Made by a program: the position numbers and the translations under genes. A model generated the notes under the pieces. It searched no databases. It was not told the DNA's origin and was given only the letters and a program-made list of their open reading frames with translations. 15,989 nucleotides of DNA from an uncultured Chloroflexota bacterium (lineage in GTDB: Bacteria > Chloroflexota > Chloroflexia > Thermomicrobiales > UBA6265), in the NCBI GenBank assembly GCA_937901745.1, contig CALGSZ010000081.1, positions 1 through 15,989 of the forward strand, read 5' to 3'. Below are positions 1 through 6,637 of the stretch, piece after piece (the first letter of the stretch is position 1; each line of letters opens with the position of its first letter).

Positions 1-1
1 G

Positions 2-601
2 GTGCTGCACACGACCGATCGGATCGGCCAGCCGAAGGTCGAGTCGGCCAAGCAGGCGATCACGGACCTCAATCCGGACGTGAACGTCATCGAGCATCCC
101 GTGCGCCTCACCAAGGAGAACGCGCTCGACATCATCGCCGGCTACGATCTCGTCATCGACGGCGCGGACAACTTCCCGACCCGCTACCTGATCAACGATG
201 CCTGCGTCCTGCTCGGCAAGCCGAACATCCACGCCGGTGTCGAGCGCTTCTCCGGTCAGGTCACGATCTTCGGCGGCGAAGGGCCGTGCTACCGCTGCCT
301 CTTCCGTGAGCCGCCTCCCCCCGGCCTCGCGCTCAACTGCGCCGAAGCCGGCGTCCTCGGCGTCTTGCCTGGCCTGCTCGGCCTCCTGCAAGCGGTGGAG
401 GCGATCAAGCTGATCCTCGGAATCGGCGAGCCGCTGGTCGGTCAACTGCTCACCTACGATGCCCTGAGCATGACCTTCCGCAAGGTCCGCATCCCGCGCG
501 ACCCGGCCTGCCCGATGTGCGGCCCGGATCGCCCTGACTCGCTCGACGACATCGAGTACACGGACGTCTCCTGCGCCATCCCGAGCCCGGCCGCGGCATA
601 A
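2..601 (+). CDS. MoeB/ThiF-type sulfur-carrier adenylyltransferase, 5'-truncated
   Basis: This is the C-terminal part of an E1-like enzyme that adenylates the C-terminal glycine of a small sulfur-carrier protein (MoaD or ThiS type) in molybdopterin or thiamine synthesis, in the cytoplasm. The reading frame is open to the window edge. The first visible codon is GTG, but the sequence VLHTTDRIG matches the interior of MoeB (usually preceded by NLxRQ), so it is not the start, and the ATP-binding glycine loop lies outside the window. Visible in the 199 residues are DGADNFPTRYL (residues 53-63), the zinc cysteine pairs CYRC (96-99) and CPMC (170-173), and the conserved NCAEAGVLG with Cys113. No C-terminal rhodanese domain follows; the protein ends about 25 residues after the second CxxC, so it is MoeB-like rather than a full MoeZ. 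MoeB and ThiF cannot be separated without the neighbouring genes. Confidence 0.93.
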   Translation: MLHTTDRIGQPKVESAKQAITDLNPDVNVIEHPVRLTKENALDIIAGYDLVIDGADNFPTRYLINDACVLLGKPNIHAGVERFSGQVTIFGGEGPCYRCLFREPPPPGLALNCAEAGVLGVLPGLLGLLQAVEAIKLILGIGEPLVGQLLTYDALSMTFRKVRIPRDPACPMCGPDRPDSLDDIEYTDVSCAIPSPAAA

Positions 602-644
602 GCGACCGGGCCTACCATTTCCCCTCCGCGCCGCCGGCAGCGAA

Positions 645-660
645 GGTCGCCAAGGCGACC
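645..660 (+). terminator. Small hairpin after the MoeB-like gene
   Basis: GGTCGCC at 645-651 and GGCGACC at 654-660 are perfect complements with a very small loop, 44 bases after the stop codon. There is no T-run after it, so a terminator role is only a possibility. The rest of 602-790 shows no clear promoter by eye. Confidence 0.25.
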
Positions 661-790
661 CTCACGTCCGCATGCCCGCGCCGAGCGGAGTGCTCCCCTC
701 CCCCATCACACCATCCGTGCCTCCGCCTCATGCGTAGTAAGCGTGAGTGCCAACACGCGGCCGGACCGATCGCTATCAGGAGGGGAGCAG

Positions 791-1639
791 ATGAAGCGAT
801 TCCTCGTCGTACTCGTGTCAATGCTCACCGTATTCGCGGCGATGACGGCCGTCGCCCAGGAGAGCGCGACACTAACGGTGAGAGAAGATCCGGTCTACGG
901 CTCCTACCTCGCCGATGCTGACGGCATGACCCTCTACATGTACACCCGCGATCTGCCGAACCAGAGCAACTGCTACGACCAATGCGCGGAGGCGTGGCCG
1001 CCGTTCACTGTCGAGGGCGAGCTCAGCCTACCCGAGGATGTCCCCGGCACGCTCGGCACGATCACGCGGGACGATGGCACGACCCAAGTGACCTACAACG
1101 AGATGCCCCTGTACTACTGGCAGGCCGACACCCAGCCAGGCGACACCACCGGTCAAGGCGTCGGCGGCGTCTGGTTCATCGTCGCGCCGGGCGCCGACTT
1201 CCCCAGCTTCGGCGTCATGCCGCAAGCGACGCCAATGGCGAGCCCCGGTCCTGAAACAGCCGCCACCGTCCTCCTCATTCGCCGCAGCCCGGAGCTCGGT
1301 GACTTCCTCATCGACTCCAACGGCATGACCCTCTACCTGTTTACCCGCGACGAGACCCCGGGTGAGAGCGCCTGTTACGACGATTGCGCCACGCGCTGGC
1401 CGCCGCTGACGACGACCGGTCCCGTCAGCCTGGCGCCCGGTATCCCCGGCGAAGTCGGGACGATCACCCGCACCGACGGCACGATGCAGGTGACCTACAA
1501 CGGCATGCCGCTCTACTACTACGCCGACGACACGGAGGCCGGCGACACCAACGGCCAAGGCGCCGGCGATGTCTGGTTCGTCGTGCAAGTCGTCCCCCCC
1601 GCTAGCACGCCGGAAGCCGGCACGCCGATGTCGGGCTAA
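791..1639 (+). CDS. Secreted protein with two Lipoprotein_15 (PF03640) repeats
   Basis: Predicted exported protein of 282 residues. The ATG at 791 follows AGGAGGGG by a short spacer, and the protein opens with a textbook signal peptide (KR, hydrophobic core, AVA-QE, cleavage near residue 22). An in-frame ATG 48 bases upstream would bury this signal and has no such ribosome site. Two homologous domains follow, about residues 26-135 and 157-262. Each carries DGMTLYMYTRD or NGMTLYLFTRD, a CYDxCAxxWPP motif, a [ED]MPLYY or GMPLYY strand and GDTxGQGxGxVWF. This is the secreted-repeat family PF03640/COG4315, whose function is not established. The linker (TPMASPGPET) and tail (TPEAGTPMSG) are Pro/Thr/Ser rich. 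There is no lipobox cysteine after the signal peptide, so it is secreted rather than lipid-anchored. Each domain has one pair of cysteines that could form a disulfide. Confidence 0.92.
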   Translation: MKRFLVVLVSMLTVFAAMTAVAQESATLTVREDPVYGSYLADADGMTLYMYTRDLPNQSNCYDQCAEAWPPFTVEGELSLPEDVPGTLGTITRDDGTTQVTYNEMPLYYWQADTQPGDTTGQGVGGVWFIVAPGADFPSFGVMPQATPMASPGPETAATVLLIRRSPELGDFLIDSNGMTLYLFTRDETPGESACYDDCATRWPPLTTTGPVSLAPGIPGEVGTITRTDGTMQVTYNGMPLYYYADDTEAGDTNGQGAGDVWFVVQVVPPASTPEAGTPMSG

Positions 1640-1660
1640 TCGCACCCCAGCGGCATGGCG

Positions 1661-1697
1661 ATGCGGCGCCCGAGGCTCCCCGACCCGGGCGCCGCAT
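1661..1697 (+). terminator. Hairpin after the secreted-repeat gene
   Basis: A perfect 12-bp inverted repeat (1661-1672 with 1686-1697, loop 1673-1685) begins 22 bases after the stop codon and is followed by the mildly T-rich TCGCTCTTAGG. It lies between two convergent genes and probably ends the plus-strand transcript. The U-tract is weak. Confidence 0.5.
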
Positions 1698-1737
1698 TCG
1701 CTCTTAGGACCACGATCGGGAAAACACGCTGAAAAGC

Positions 1738-1782
1738 GCTCGGCCGAGGGTCACCCCGTCCCGCCTACACCCTCGGCCGAGC
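1738..1782 (-). terminator. Strong intrinsic terminator of the sortase gene
   Basis: A perfect 14-bp inverted repeat (1738-1751 with 1769-1782, 17-base loop) reads on the minus strand as a GC-rich stem followed at once by GCTTTTCAGCGTGTTTTCC. The last base of one arm overlaps the sortase stop codon (1751-1753). Stem, position and T-rich tail all fit a Rho-independent terminator for minus-strand transcription. Confidence 0.75.
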
Positions 1783-2362
1783 CACGAGGACGAGCCGGCA
1801 CCTCACCCGGCTCGGGCGTCGTCACCAGCGCCGCCCGCACGACCAGCCGCTCACGATACGTCCCGGCCGCCGCGTCCCAAGCCCCTGCGCAAGTGATCAG
1901 CGTCACGACCTCGCCATCCGTCGGCCCGGTCAACTCGACCCACGTCGCGCTGCGCTCCGCCGAGTACGCGCGCGCCCACATGACCCGATAGCGATAACGC
2001 TTCCCGCCCCTGCAGAGGACGATCACCTCATCGCCGCGCCGCAGCTCGCCAAGGCGCGCGAAGATCGCGGGCTCGCCCTCGGGCGTGGAGACATGCCCGG
2101 CGAAAACCGCGTTGCTGCCAGTCCCCGGCGGAGCCGAGTCGTCGTACCACGCCACGATCCACGGCGTCGTCGGGTCCTGCATCTTGCCGTCAACCGTGGT
2201 GAGGACCTCGACCCGCGCAACGATATCGATCGCCGCGATCGCGAGCGCGATCGGTCGCTCGCCCGCCGCCTCCGCGTCGTCCTGCCGGCGCGCAAGCAAT
2301 CCGCTCAACGCGGCGAGTCCGGCTCCGATCAGGCGGCGACGCGGCAGCGATGGGGATCTCAA
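1751..2362 (-). CDS. Class F-like sortase
   Basis: Predicted membrane-anchored cysteine transpeptidase that cleaves a C-terminal LPxTG-type signal and joins the protein to a cell-surface nucleophile. The chosen start is TTG at 2362 (203 residues), because AGGAG lies eight bases before it and it gives a compact signal anchor: basic SLPRRR, then a hydrophobic stretch to about residue 22. The frame stays open to a TTG at 2428 with the ribosome site abutting it, which is less likely. Catalytic residues are visible: His90 in NAVFAGHVS, Cys158 in VTLITCAGAWD and Arg170 in TYRERLVV (twelve residues after the Cys). The TLITC[AG]G..D......YR....V pattern is the class F style known from actinobacteria and Chloroflexota. 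The gene upstream encodes an LPNTG protein, a natural substrate candidate. The C-terminal 20 residues are Gly/Pro rich and look disordered. Confidence 0.88.
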   Translation of the reverse strand: MRSPSLPRRRLIGAGLAALSGLLARRQDDAEAAGERPIALAIAAIDIVARVEVLTTVDGKMQDPTTPWIVAWYDDSAPPGTGSNAVFAGHVSTPEGEPAIFARLGELRRGDEVIVLCRGGKRYRYRVMWARAYSAERSATWVELTGPTDGEVVTLITCAGAWDAAAGTYRERLVVRAALVTTPEPGEVPARPRGSAEGVGGTG

Positions 2363-2481
2363 GCAGTCGTCTCCTCGACGCGGCAACAAACGAGCCGCAA
2401 GGGTACGCGGACATGTCAGCCAGCACAACCTCCATCGCCGCTAATCGGCCAGCATTTCCCATTCACTCTGGCAAACGAAGA

Positions 2482-2518
2482 CCCGCGAGCCGCTTACGTC
2501 AGTCCAGCGACTCGCGGG
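2482..2518 (-). terminator. Terminator of the LPNTG-protein gene
   Basis: Arms 2482-2494 and 2506-2518 pair over 13 bp with one G-U wobble and an 11-base loop. On the minus strand the stem is followed by TCTTCGTTTG. It lies about 70 bases beyond the stop codon of the LPNTG-protein gene and before the sortase start, so the two genes are probably separate transcripts or joined only by read-through. Confidence 0.6.
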
Positions 2519-2588
2519 ATTTCACTTGGATAAGGACGGCGCGCCTGCCGCCCCGCCCCTCACCCGCTTTGCTTAGCGTGCCGCGCGA

Positions 2589-3179
2589 TTACCGGCGTGT
2601 CCGCAACCCGGCGGTGCTCCCCGTGCCCGTATTCGGCAGCTCTGTCACACCGCCGACTTCGTCCGTGTAGTCTTCTTCGGGCTCTTCCGGCGCCGGCAGG
2701 ATGTCGTACCAGTCGCAGACAACCTGCTCGCCCGCCTCGAGCTCGAGCGTCACCACGCCGCCGGTGTCCGTCGCGCTGTCGTCGTAGAGCACTTCGTCGT
2801 CGGTGAAGTCCCGGCAATAGACATAGGCGCCCAGGTACGCGGAGAAGACCGCCGGATCCTCGGTGATCGTCACCGTGCCCGGCGGGCCGAAGAACGCGAC
2901 GTAGCCAAACTCGTCGGTTATGCCGATCGCGCCGTTGACATCGAACGTCACCCCTTCAACCGCATTCTGGTGACATTCCTCATAGATGTCCGGCCCAACG
3001 CCCGTGTGGCACTCCGCCTTGTGGATCTCCAGCGTCGCATCGTCCTGACTTGCTCCGACTCCCGCGACGTAGAAGCTGCCATCCGTTTGCGCCGCTCCCC
3101 CGTCCGCTGCCGCCACGATTAGGCCAATCGCCATCGCGACGACAATCGCCAGCCGTCCAAGTCTCGTCAGTCGTCGCAT
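2589..3179 (-). CDS. Exported LPNTG-motif surface protein with incomplete sorting signal
   Basis: Predicted secreted protein of 196 residues and likely partner of the adjacent sortase. ATG at 3179 is chosen because GGGGAGG lies about ten bases upstream and it gives a clean signal peptide (MRRLTRLGR, hydrophobic core, GGAAQ-T, cleavage near residue 30). The frame stays open 25 codons further upstream, but those codons would bury the signal. The mature part contains EIHKAEC...EECHQNAVEGVTFDV and a second half ending in VVCDWYDI. The strand-rich, cysteine-bearing pattern suggests one or two immunoglobulin-like or SpaA-like folds; I do not recognise a specific family. An acidic Pro/Glu linker (PAPEEPEEDYTDE) leads to ELPNTGTGS, after which only AGLRTRR remains before the stop. 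The LPxTG motif and the basic tail are present, but the usual hydrophobic segment between them is missing. Confidence 0.85.
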   Translation of the reverse strand: MRRLTRLGRLAIVVAMAIGLIVAAADGGAAQTDGSFYVAGVGASQDDATLEIHKAECHTGVGPDIYEECHQNAVEGVTFDVNGAIGITDEFGYVAFFGPPGTVTITEDPAVFSAYLGAYVYCRDFTDDEVLYDDSATDTGGVVTLELEAGEQVVCDWYDILPAPEEPEEDYTDEVGGVTELPNTGTGSTAGLRTRR

Positions 3180-3263
3180 CTCCCGTGGACCTCCCCTTCT
3201 ATCCGCATGGCACGACGCGGACTCCCTCTCAGCGCCCGGCGGATCGGGTCGCATTGGCGCGGG

Positions 3264-3275
3264 GCGTACGTACGC
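3264..3275. promoter_or_regulatory. 12-bp perfect palindrome in the LPNTG-gene leader
   Basis: GCGTACGTACGC is self-complementary over all 12 bases. If the promoter at 3299-3327 is right, it sits about 17-28 bases after the start of transcription, where a repressor could bind. No protein is implicated by the sequence. Confidence 0.3.
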
Positions 3276-3298
3276 GGGTTATCAACGGGGATGCGTGC

Positions 3299-3327
3299 AT
3301 CATAGCGCCCGGAGGCTGGCATTGCAA
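3299..3327 (-). promoter_or_regulatory. Sigma-70-type promoter for the LPNTG-protein gene
   Basis: On the minus strand, TTGCAA (3327-3322) and TATGAT (3304-3299) are separated by exactly 17 bases, matching the consensus hexamers at 4/6 and 5/6. Transcription would begin near 3292, giving a leader of about 113 bases. Confidence 0.6.
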
Positions 3328-3490
3328 GCGCGACCGCGCCCCGGCGGAATCGGCAGCGCGCTCGGGCGCTCACCCGCGCATCGCCCCAACCCCGCGCGGG
3401 ATGCCCGCCGCCGCTGGAAACACTCAATTGCAGCTGGGAAATGCTGACGTCGAGTGACGCCCGGCTTAGAGGGGCATTGACAGGGTGGAT

Positions 3491-6442
3491 CTATCGCCAG
3501 CCAGGCCAGCGCGGCGCCATCGCGAACGCCTCGGCCCGCCGGGCCGCCAGCTCGCGCGTGCCGATCGCCTTGGCGAGGAGCCGTCGCACCGCCACCTCGG
3601 TCTCCTCCGCCTCTTGCGGCCGCGCCAGATAGTGACCCTGGGCCTGCGTGAAGCCGAGCTCGCGCAGCTGGGCATATTGATCGGCCGTCTCGATCCCCTC
3701 GCCAGCCACATCCATCCCGAGCACGCGCCCCAAGCCGACGATGGATTGAGCGATCAGCGCATCCTTCGCGCTCCCGCCCAACCCTCTGACGAACGACTTG
3801 TCGATCTTGATGACGTCGATCGGCAGCCGCTTGAGATGGCTCAGACTCGAATAGCCAGTGCCGAAATCATCGAGCGCGAGCCGCACGCCCAGCTCATGCA
3901 GGCGCTGGAGCGTCGCCAGCGCCCCATCCACGTCGTCCATCAGCACCGACTCCGTGATCTCCAGCTGGAGCAAGCTCGCATCGAGTCCGGACGCCTGCAG
4001 CGTCGCGGTGACGTCCTTGAGAAGCTCCGGGTGATGGAACTGCCTGACCGAGAGATTGACGCTGACCACGAGCGGTGGGTTGATCCCCGCGTGCTCCTGC
4101 CAGATCCGCGCCTGCCGGCACGCCTCGCTCAGCACCCACTTGCCGATCGGCAAGATCAGCCCGATCTCCTCCGCCAGCGGCACGAACTCGTGAGGCAGAA
4201 CGATTCCCCGCTCGGGATGCCGCCAGCGAACGAGCGCCTCGACCCCCACCGGAGCACCAGACGGCAGCGCGACGATCGGCTGGTAATAGACGACGAACTC
4301 CTCTCGCTCGACCGCCCGCCGCAAGTCCTGCTCCAGGCTCAGGCGCTTGCCGAGCACTTCATCAATCGCCGGATCGAAGGTCCGCACACTCCCCTTGCCC
4401 GCCCGCTTCGCCTGGTACATCGCCACGTCCGCCTCGCGAAGCAGGTCTGACGAGCTCTTTTGGCCTCCCTCCCCGATCGCGATGCCGACGCTGGCGCCCG
4501 TGTAGACCTCGCGCCCCGCCACGTCGAATGGCGCGGCAAAGGAGCGCACAACCCGCTGGGCGAGACTGACCGCCTCCATCGGATCGCGCACGTCCTCCAT
4601 CACGATCGTGAACTCGTCCCCGCCCAAGCGCGCGATGGTGTCCCCGGCCCGCACGATCCGGGTCAGCCGCTTCGCCACGGCGACGAGCAGCGCGTCTCCT
4701 GCGTCGTGGCCGAGCGAGTCATTGACCACCTTGAAGTTGTCCAAGTCGAAGAAGAGCACCGCCACCGAGCTCTGCTGGCGCTGGCTGCGGAGAATGGCGC
4801 GCTCGAGCCGGTCGGAGAACAGCGCGCGGTTCGGCAGCCCCGTCAGCGGATCGTGGAATGCTTGGTACTGGAGCTTGGCCGCCAGCGCCTTGCTCTCGGT
4901 CAGGTCGATGAGCACGCCCTGCCAGTGCTGCGGCCCGCTGACGTCATCCGACAGCCGCGTGGCCTCATCGCGCAGCCACACCCATCGCTCATCCTTCGTC
5001 CGCACCCGGTACTCGGAGCGATCGGTCAGGCCGGAGATGCCCGCCAGGCGCAATCTCCCGTAAGCACGATCGCGGTCGTCCGGATGGATCAGCTCCACCC
5101 AGCGCTCCAGCTCCATTCCCAAGAAGGTGGCCGGATCGTAGCCGAGAATCGTCGCGATCTGAGGGCTTACATACGTGAAGCGCTCGACGCCGTCCTCCAC
5201 GGTCGTCGTGTAGGTGATCGCCGGAATCTGCTCGATCAGCGCGCGATACTTCGCCTCCGCTTCCTTCTGCGGCGTCAGGTCGAACATCACGCCGTGCCAA
5301 GTTGGCGGCGCGCCGGAGCCATCAACCACCACACCGGCGTCGCAGCGGAGCCAGACGTACGCGCCGTCTTTCGCCCGGTGCCGAAACTCCGCGTGGAAGG
5401 CCGTCAAGCTGTCGGCGGATCGTTCGAGATTCGCCAGGAACTGGGCGCGATCGTCTGGATGGATCAGATCGACATACTCCGCCGAACTCCAGCGGGCGAC
5501 GATCTGCTCCGCCTCATAACCCAGAATGCTGGTGACCTGCGGACCTATGTACGTGACTCGGTACTCGCCATCGACCACCGCGATGGAGAACGGGATTGCC
5601 GGGATCTGCTCGACGAGCGCCCGGTATCGCGCTTCCGCCGCCCGCAGTAGCGCCTCTGCCCGAACCCGCTCCGTCATGATGCGCGCCACGCCGACGATCC
5701 CGACGATCTCCCCCCGCCGGTTGCGCAGAGGGGATTTGGTCGTCAGCACCCAGGCGGGCGAATCCTCGTCCTCGCGGCACTCGAGCTGGTCGCAAATCGG
5801 TTCGCCCGTCATCAGCACGCGGATCTCATCGTCTCGGTACTTCCGAGCGAGCTCCGGCGGGAAGAAGTCGAAGTCGGTCCGCCCGATCACTTCGGACGGG
5901 TCGGATACGCCGAGATATGCCGCCACGGCCGCGTTCGCGCGGATGAAGCGCGACTCCCGGTCCTTCACGTAGAGAAGATCAGGCGCGCTCTCAATGACCG
6001 CCTGGAAGAGATCGCGCTCGGTCGCCAGCGCGTCTTCGACGTCCTGCTTGGCGCGATTCGCGGCGAGCTGAGCCCGCCACCGGGCAGCGCGCGCCTCGGC
6101 GAGCTCCAGGCGCGCCGCGAGTGCCTGGAGGCGGCTCCCGCGGCACACCAGATCGTCGAATCCGACCGTCGCGGCATCCACCGCCCGGTTGGCCGGGTCG
6201 GTCGCCAGCGCGATGAGGATGATGCGATCGCCCTCAGGTTGTGCCCGCAGCTCCCGGCCGTACGCCAGCGCGTCCCAAGCCGGATCATCCAGATCCAGCA
6301 CGACCAGCGCGGGCAGTTCGCCGGCGGGATCGGGCAGCGATTGGGCCGGGATCTGCGCGGTGACATCGTAACCACGTCGCTCCAACACGCTGACGAGTTT
6401 CGAGCGCGCGCTCGCGTCGCCGGTGACTATGAGTGCTTTCAT
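3491..6442 (-). CDS. Receiver-like/PAS/PAS/PAS/GGDEF/EAL cyclic di-GMP protein
   Basis: Predicted soluble sensor of 983 residues that could both make and break down cyclic di-GMP. Residues 1-115 resemble a response-regulator receiver with Asp50 (LVVLDLDDP), but the acidic pair near the N-terminus is replaced by VTGD and the conserved Lys is not evident, so normal phosphorylation is doubtful. Three PAS domains follow (about 143-263, 270-391, 397-515). The second and third are clearly duplicated, both opening with [AK]YRAL[VI]EQIPAI and containing LIHPDDR. The GGDEF domain (about 524-690) has an intact GGDEF at 607-611 and a product-inhibition RxxD at 598-601, five residues upstream. The EAL domain (about 700-945) has EAL at 735-737, SVNLS, LEITES, LALDDFGTGYSSL, IKIDKSF and AGEGIE, the residues expected of an active phosphodiesterase. 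No membrane segment is seen. The ATG at 6442 has only a weak AGGCGG ribosome site. Confidence 0.95.
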   Translation of the reverse strand: MKALIVTGDASARSKLVSVLERRGYDVTAQIPAQSLPDPAGELPALVVLDLDDPAWDALAYGRELRAQPEGDRIILIALATDPANRAVDAATVGFDDLVCRGSRLQALAARLELAEARAARWRAQLAANRAKQDVEDALATERDLFQAVIESAPDLLYVKDRESRFIRANAAVAAYLGVSDPSEVIGRTDFDFFPPELARKYRDDEIRVLMTGEPICDQLECREDEDSPAWVLTTKSPLRNRRGEIVGIVGVARIMTERVRAEALLRAAEARYRALVEQIPAIPFSIAVVDGEYRVTYIGPQVTSILGYEAEQIVARWSSAEYVDLIHPDDRAQFLANLERSADSLTAFHAEFRHRAKDGAYVWLRCDAGVVVDGSGAPPTWHGVMFDLTPQKEAEAKYRALIEQIPAITYTTTVEDGVERFTYVSPQIATILGYDPATFLGMELERWVELIHPDDRDRAYGRLRLAGISGLTDRSEYRVRTKDERWVWLRDEATRLSDDVSGPQHWQGVLIDLTESKALAAKLQYQAFHDPLTGLPNRALFSDRLERAILRSQRQQSSVAVLFFDLDNFKVVNDSLGHDAGDALLVAVAKRLTRIVRAGDTIARLGGDEFTIVMEDVRDPMEAVSLAQRVVRSFAAPFDVAGREVYTGASVGIAIGEGGQKSSSDLLREADVAMYQAKRAGKGSVRTFDPAIDEVLGKRLSLEQDLRRAVEREEFVVYYQPIVALPSGAPVGVEALVRWRHPERGIVLPHEFVPLAEEIGLILPIGKWVLSEACRQARIWQEHAGINPPLVVSVNLSVRQFHHPELLKDVTATLQASGLDASLLQLEITESVLMDDVDGALATLQRLHELGVRLALDDFGTGYSSLSHLKRLPIDVIKIDKSFVRGLGGSAKDALIAQSIVGLGRVLGMDVAGEGIETADQYAQLRELGFTQAQGHYLARPQEAEETEVAVRRLLAKAIGTRELAARRAEAFAMAPRWPGWR

Positions 6443-6460
6443 TGCGCCGCCTATCTGCCA

Positions 6461-6553
6461 TGGCCTGTCCGACGTCAGCGTCTCTCCGGACCGGCCGCGA
6501 TGCGCGGAAAAATCCCCGCCTGGCCAGTATGAGGCTGACAGTCGGACAGCCCA
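6461..6553. repeat. Long inverted repeat upstream of the GGDEF/EAL gene
   Basis: Arms 6461-6479 and 6534-6553 are complementary over about 19-20 bases with one mismatch and a one-base indel. The 54 bases between them contain GCGG...CCGC and GGCC...GGCC pairs that could extend a stem. The gene-proximal arm ends 18 bases before the ATG; the distal arm overlaps a candidate promoter. It could be an operator pair, a leader-RNA hairpin or a terminator for the fumarase gene whose stop codon lies 85 bases away. Confidence 0.7.
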
Positions 6554-6554
6554 A
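6526..6554 (-). promoter_or_regulatory. Possible promoter for the GGDEF/EAL gene
   Basis: On the minus strand TTGGGC (6554-6549) and CATACT (6531-6526) are 17 bases apart. Matches to consensus are modest (3/6 and 4/6). The distal arm of the inverted repeat covers the spacer and most of the -35 element. Confidence 0.35.
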
Positions 6555-6637
6555 GCGGCGCAGTTAGCAGGATGGTCCTGAAATGAATACAGATCCCGAC
6601 GATGTGCTACCGTCAGCGCGGATGGAGCCGCCGCTTA

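Larger units (their letters stand above)
3180..3490. other. Intergenic region upstream of the LPNTG gene
   Basis: These 311 bases hold the promoter and leader of the LPNTG-protein gene, described in separate entries, and the 3' flank of the GGDEF/EAL gene. I see no credible small ORF and no clear terminator for the GGDEF/EAL gene. A TTGACA at 3476-3481 on the plus strand has no matching -10 or downstream gene. Confidence 0.6.

Noticed and set aside
2190..2462. Alternative minus-strand frame before the sortase (starting near 2462 or at an ATG near 2415), which could suggest a frameshifted sortase N-terminus
   Set aside because: The TTG at 2362 with AGGAG gives a complete signal anchor and catalytic domain, so no frameshift is needed.
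2560..2605. Minus-strand stretch whose alternative frame reads VIARHAKQS, reminiscent of interspersed repeats often mistranslated in bacterial genomes
   Set aside because: The resemblance covers only about 30 bases and no second copy is in the window, so I do not call it a repeat, although it lies where the LPNTG protein lost its tail.
3485..5650. Two long plus-strand open frames (3485-4450 and 4460-5650) opposite the GGDEF/EAL gene
   Set aside because: They are antisense shadows of a gene whose motifs are unmistakable. Their proteins are rich in Arg/His/Gln with no family resemblance, as expected from the complement of GC-rich coding DNA.
6461..6553. Cyclic di-GMP (GEMM) riboswitch in front of the GGDEF/EAL gene
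   Set aside because: The conserved GEMM sequence blocks are not visible; only an inverted repeat is seen.
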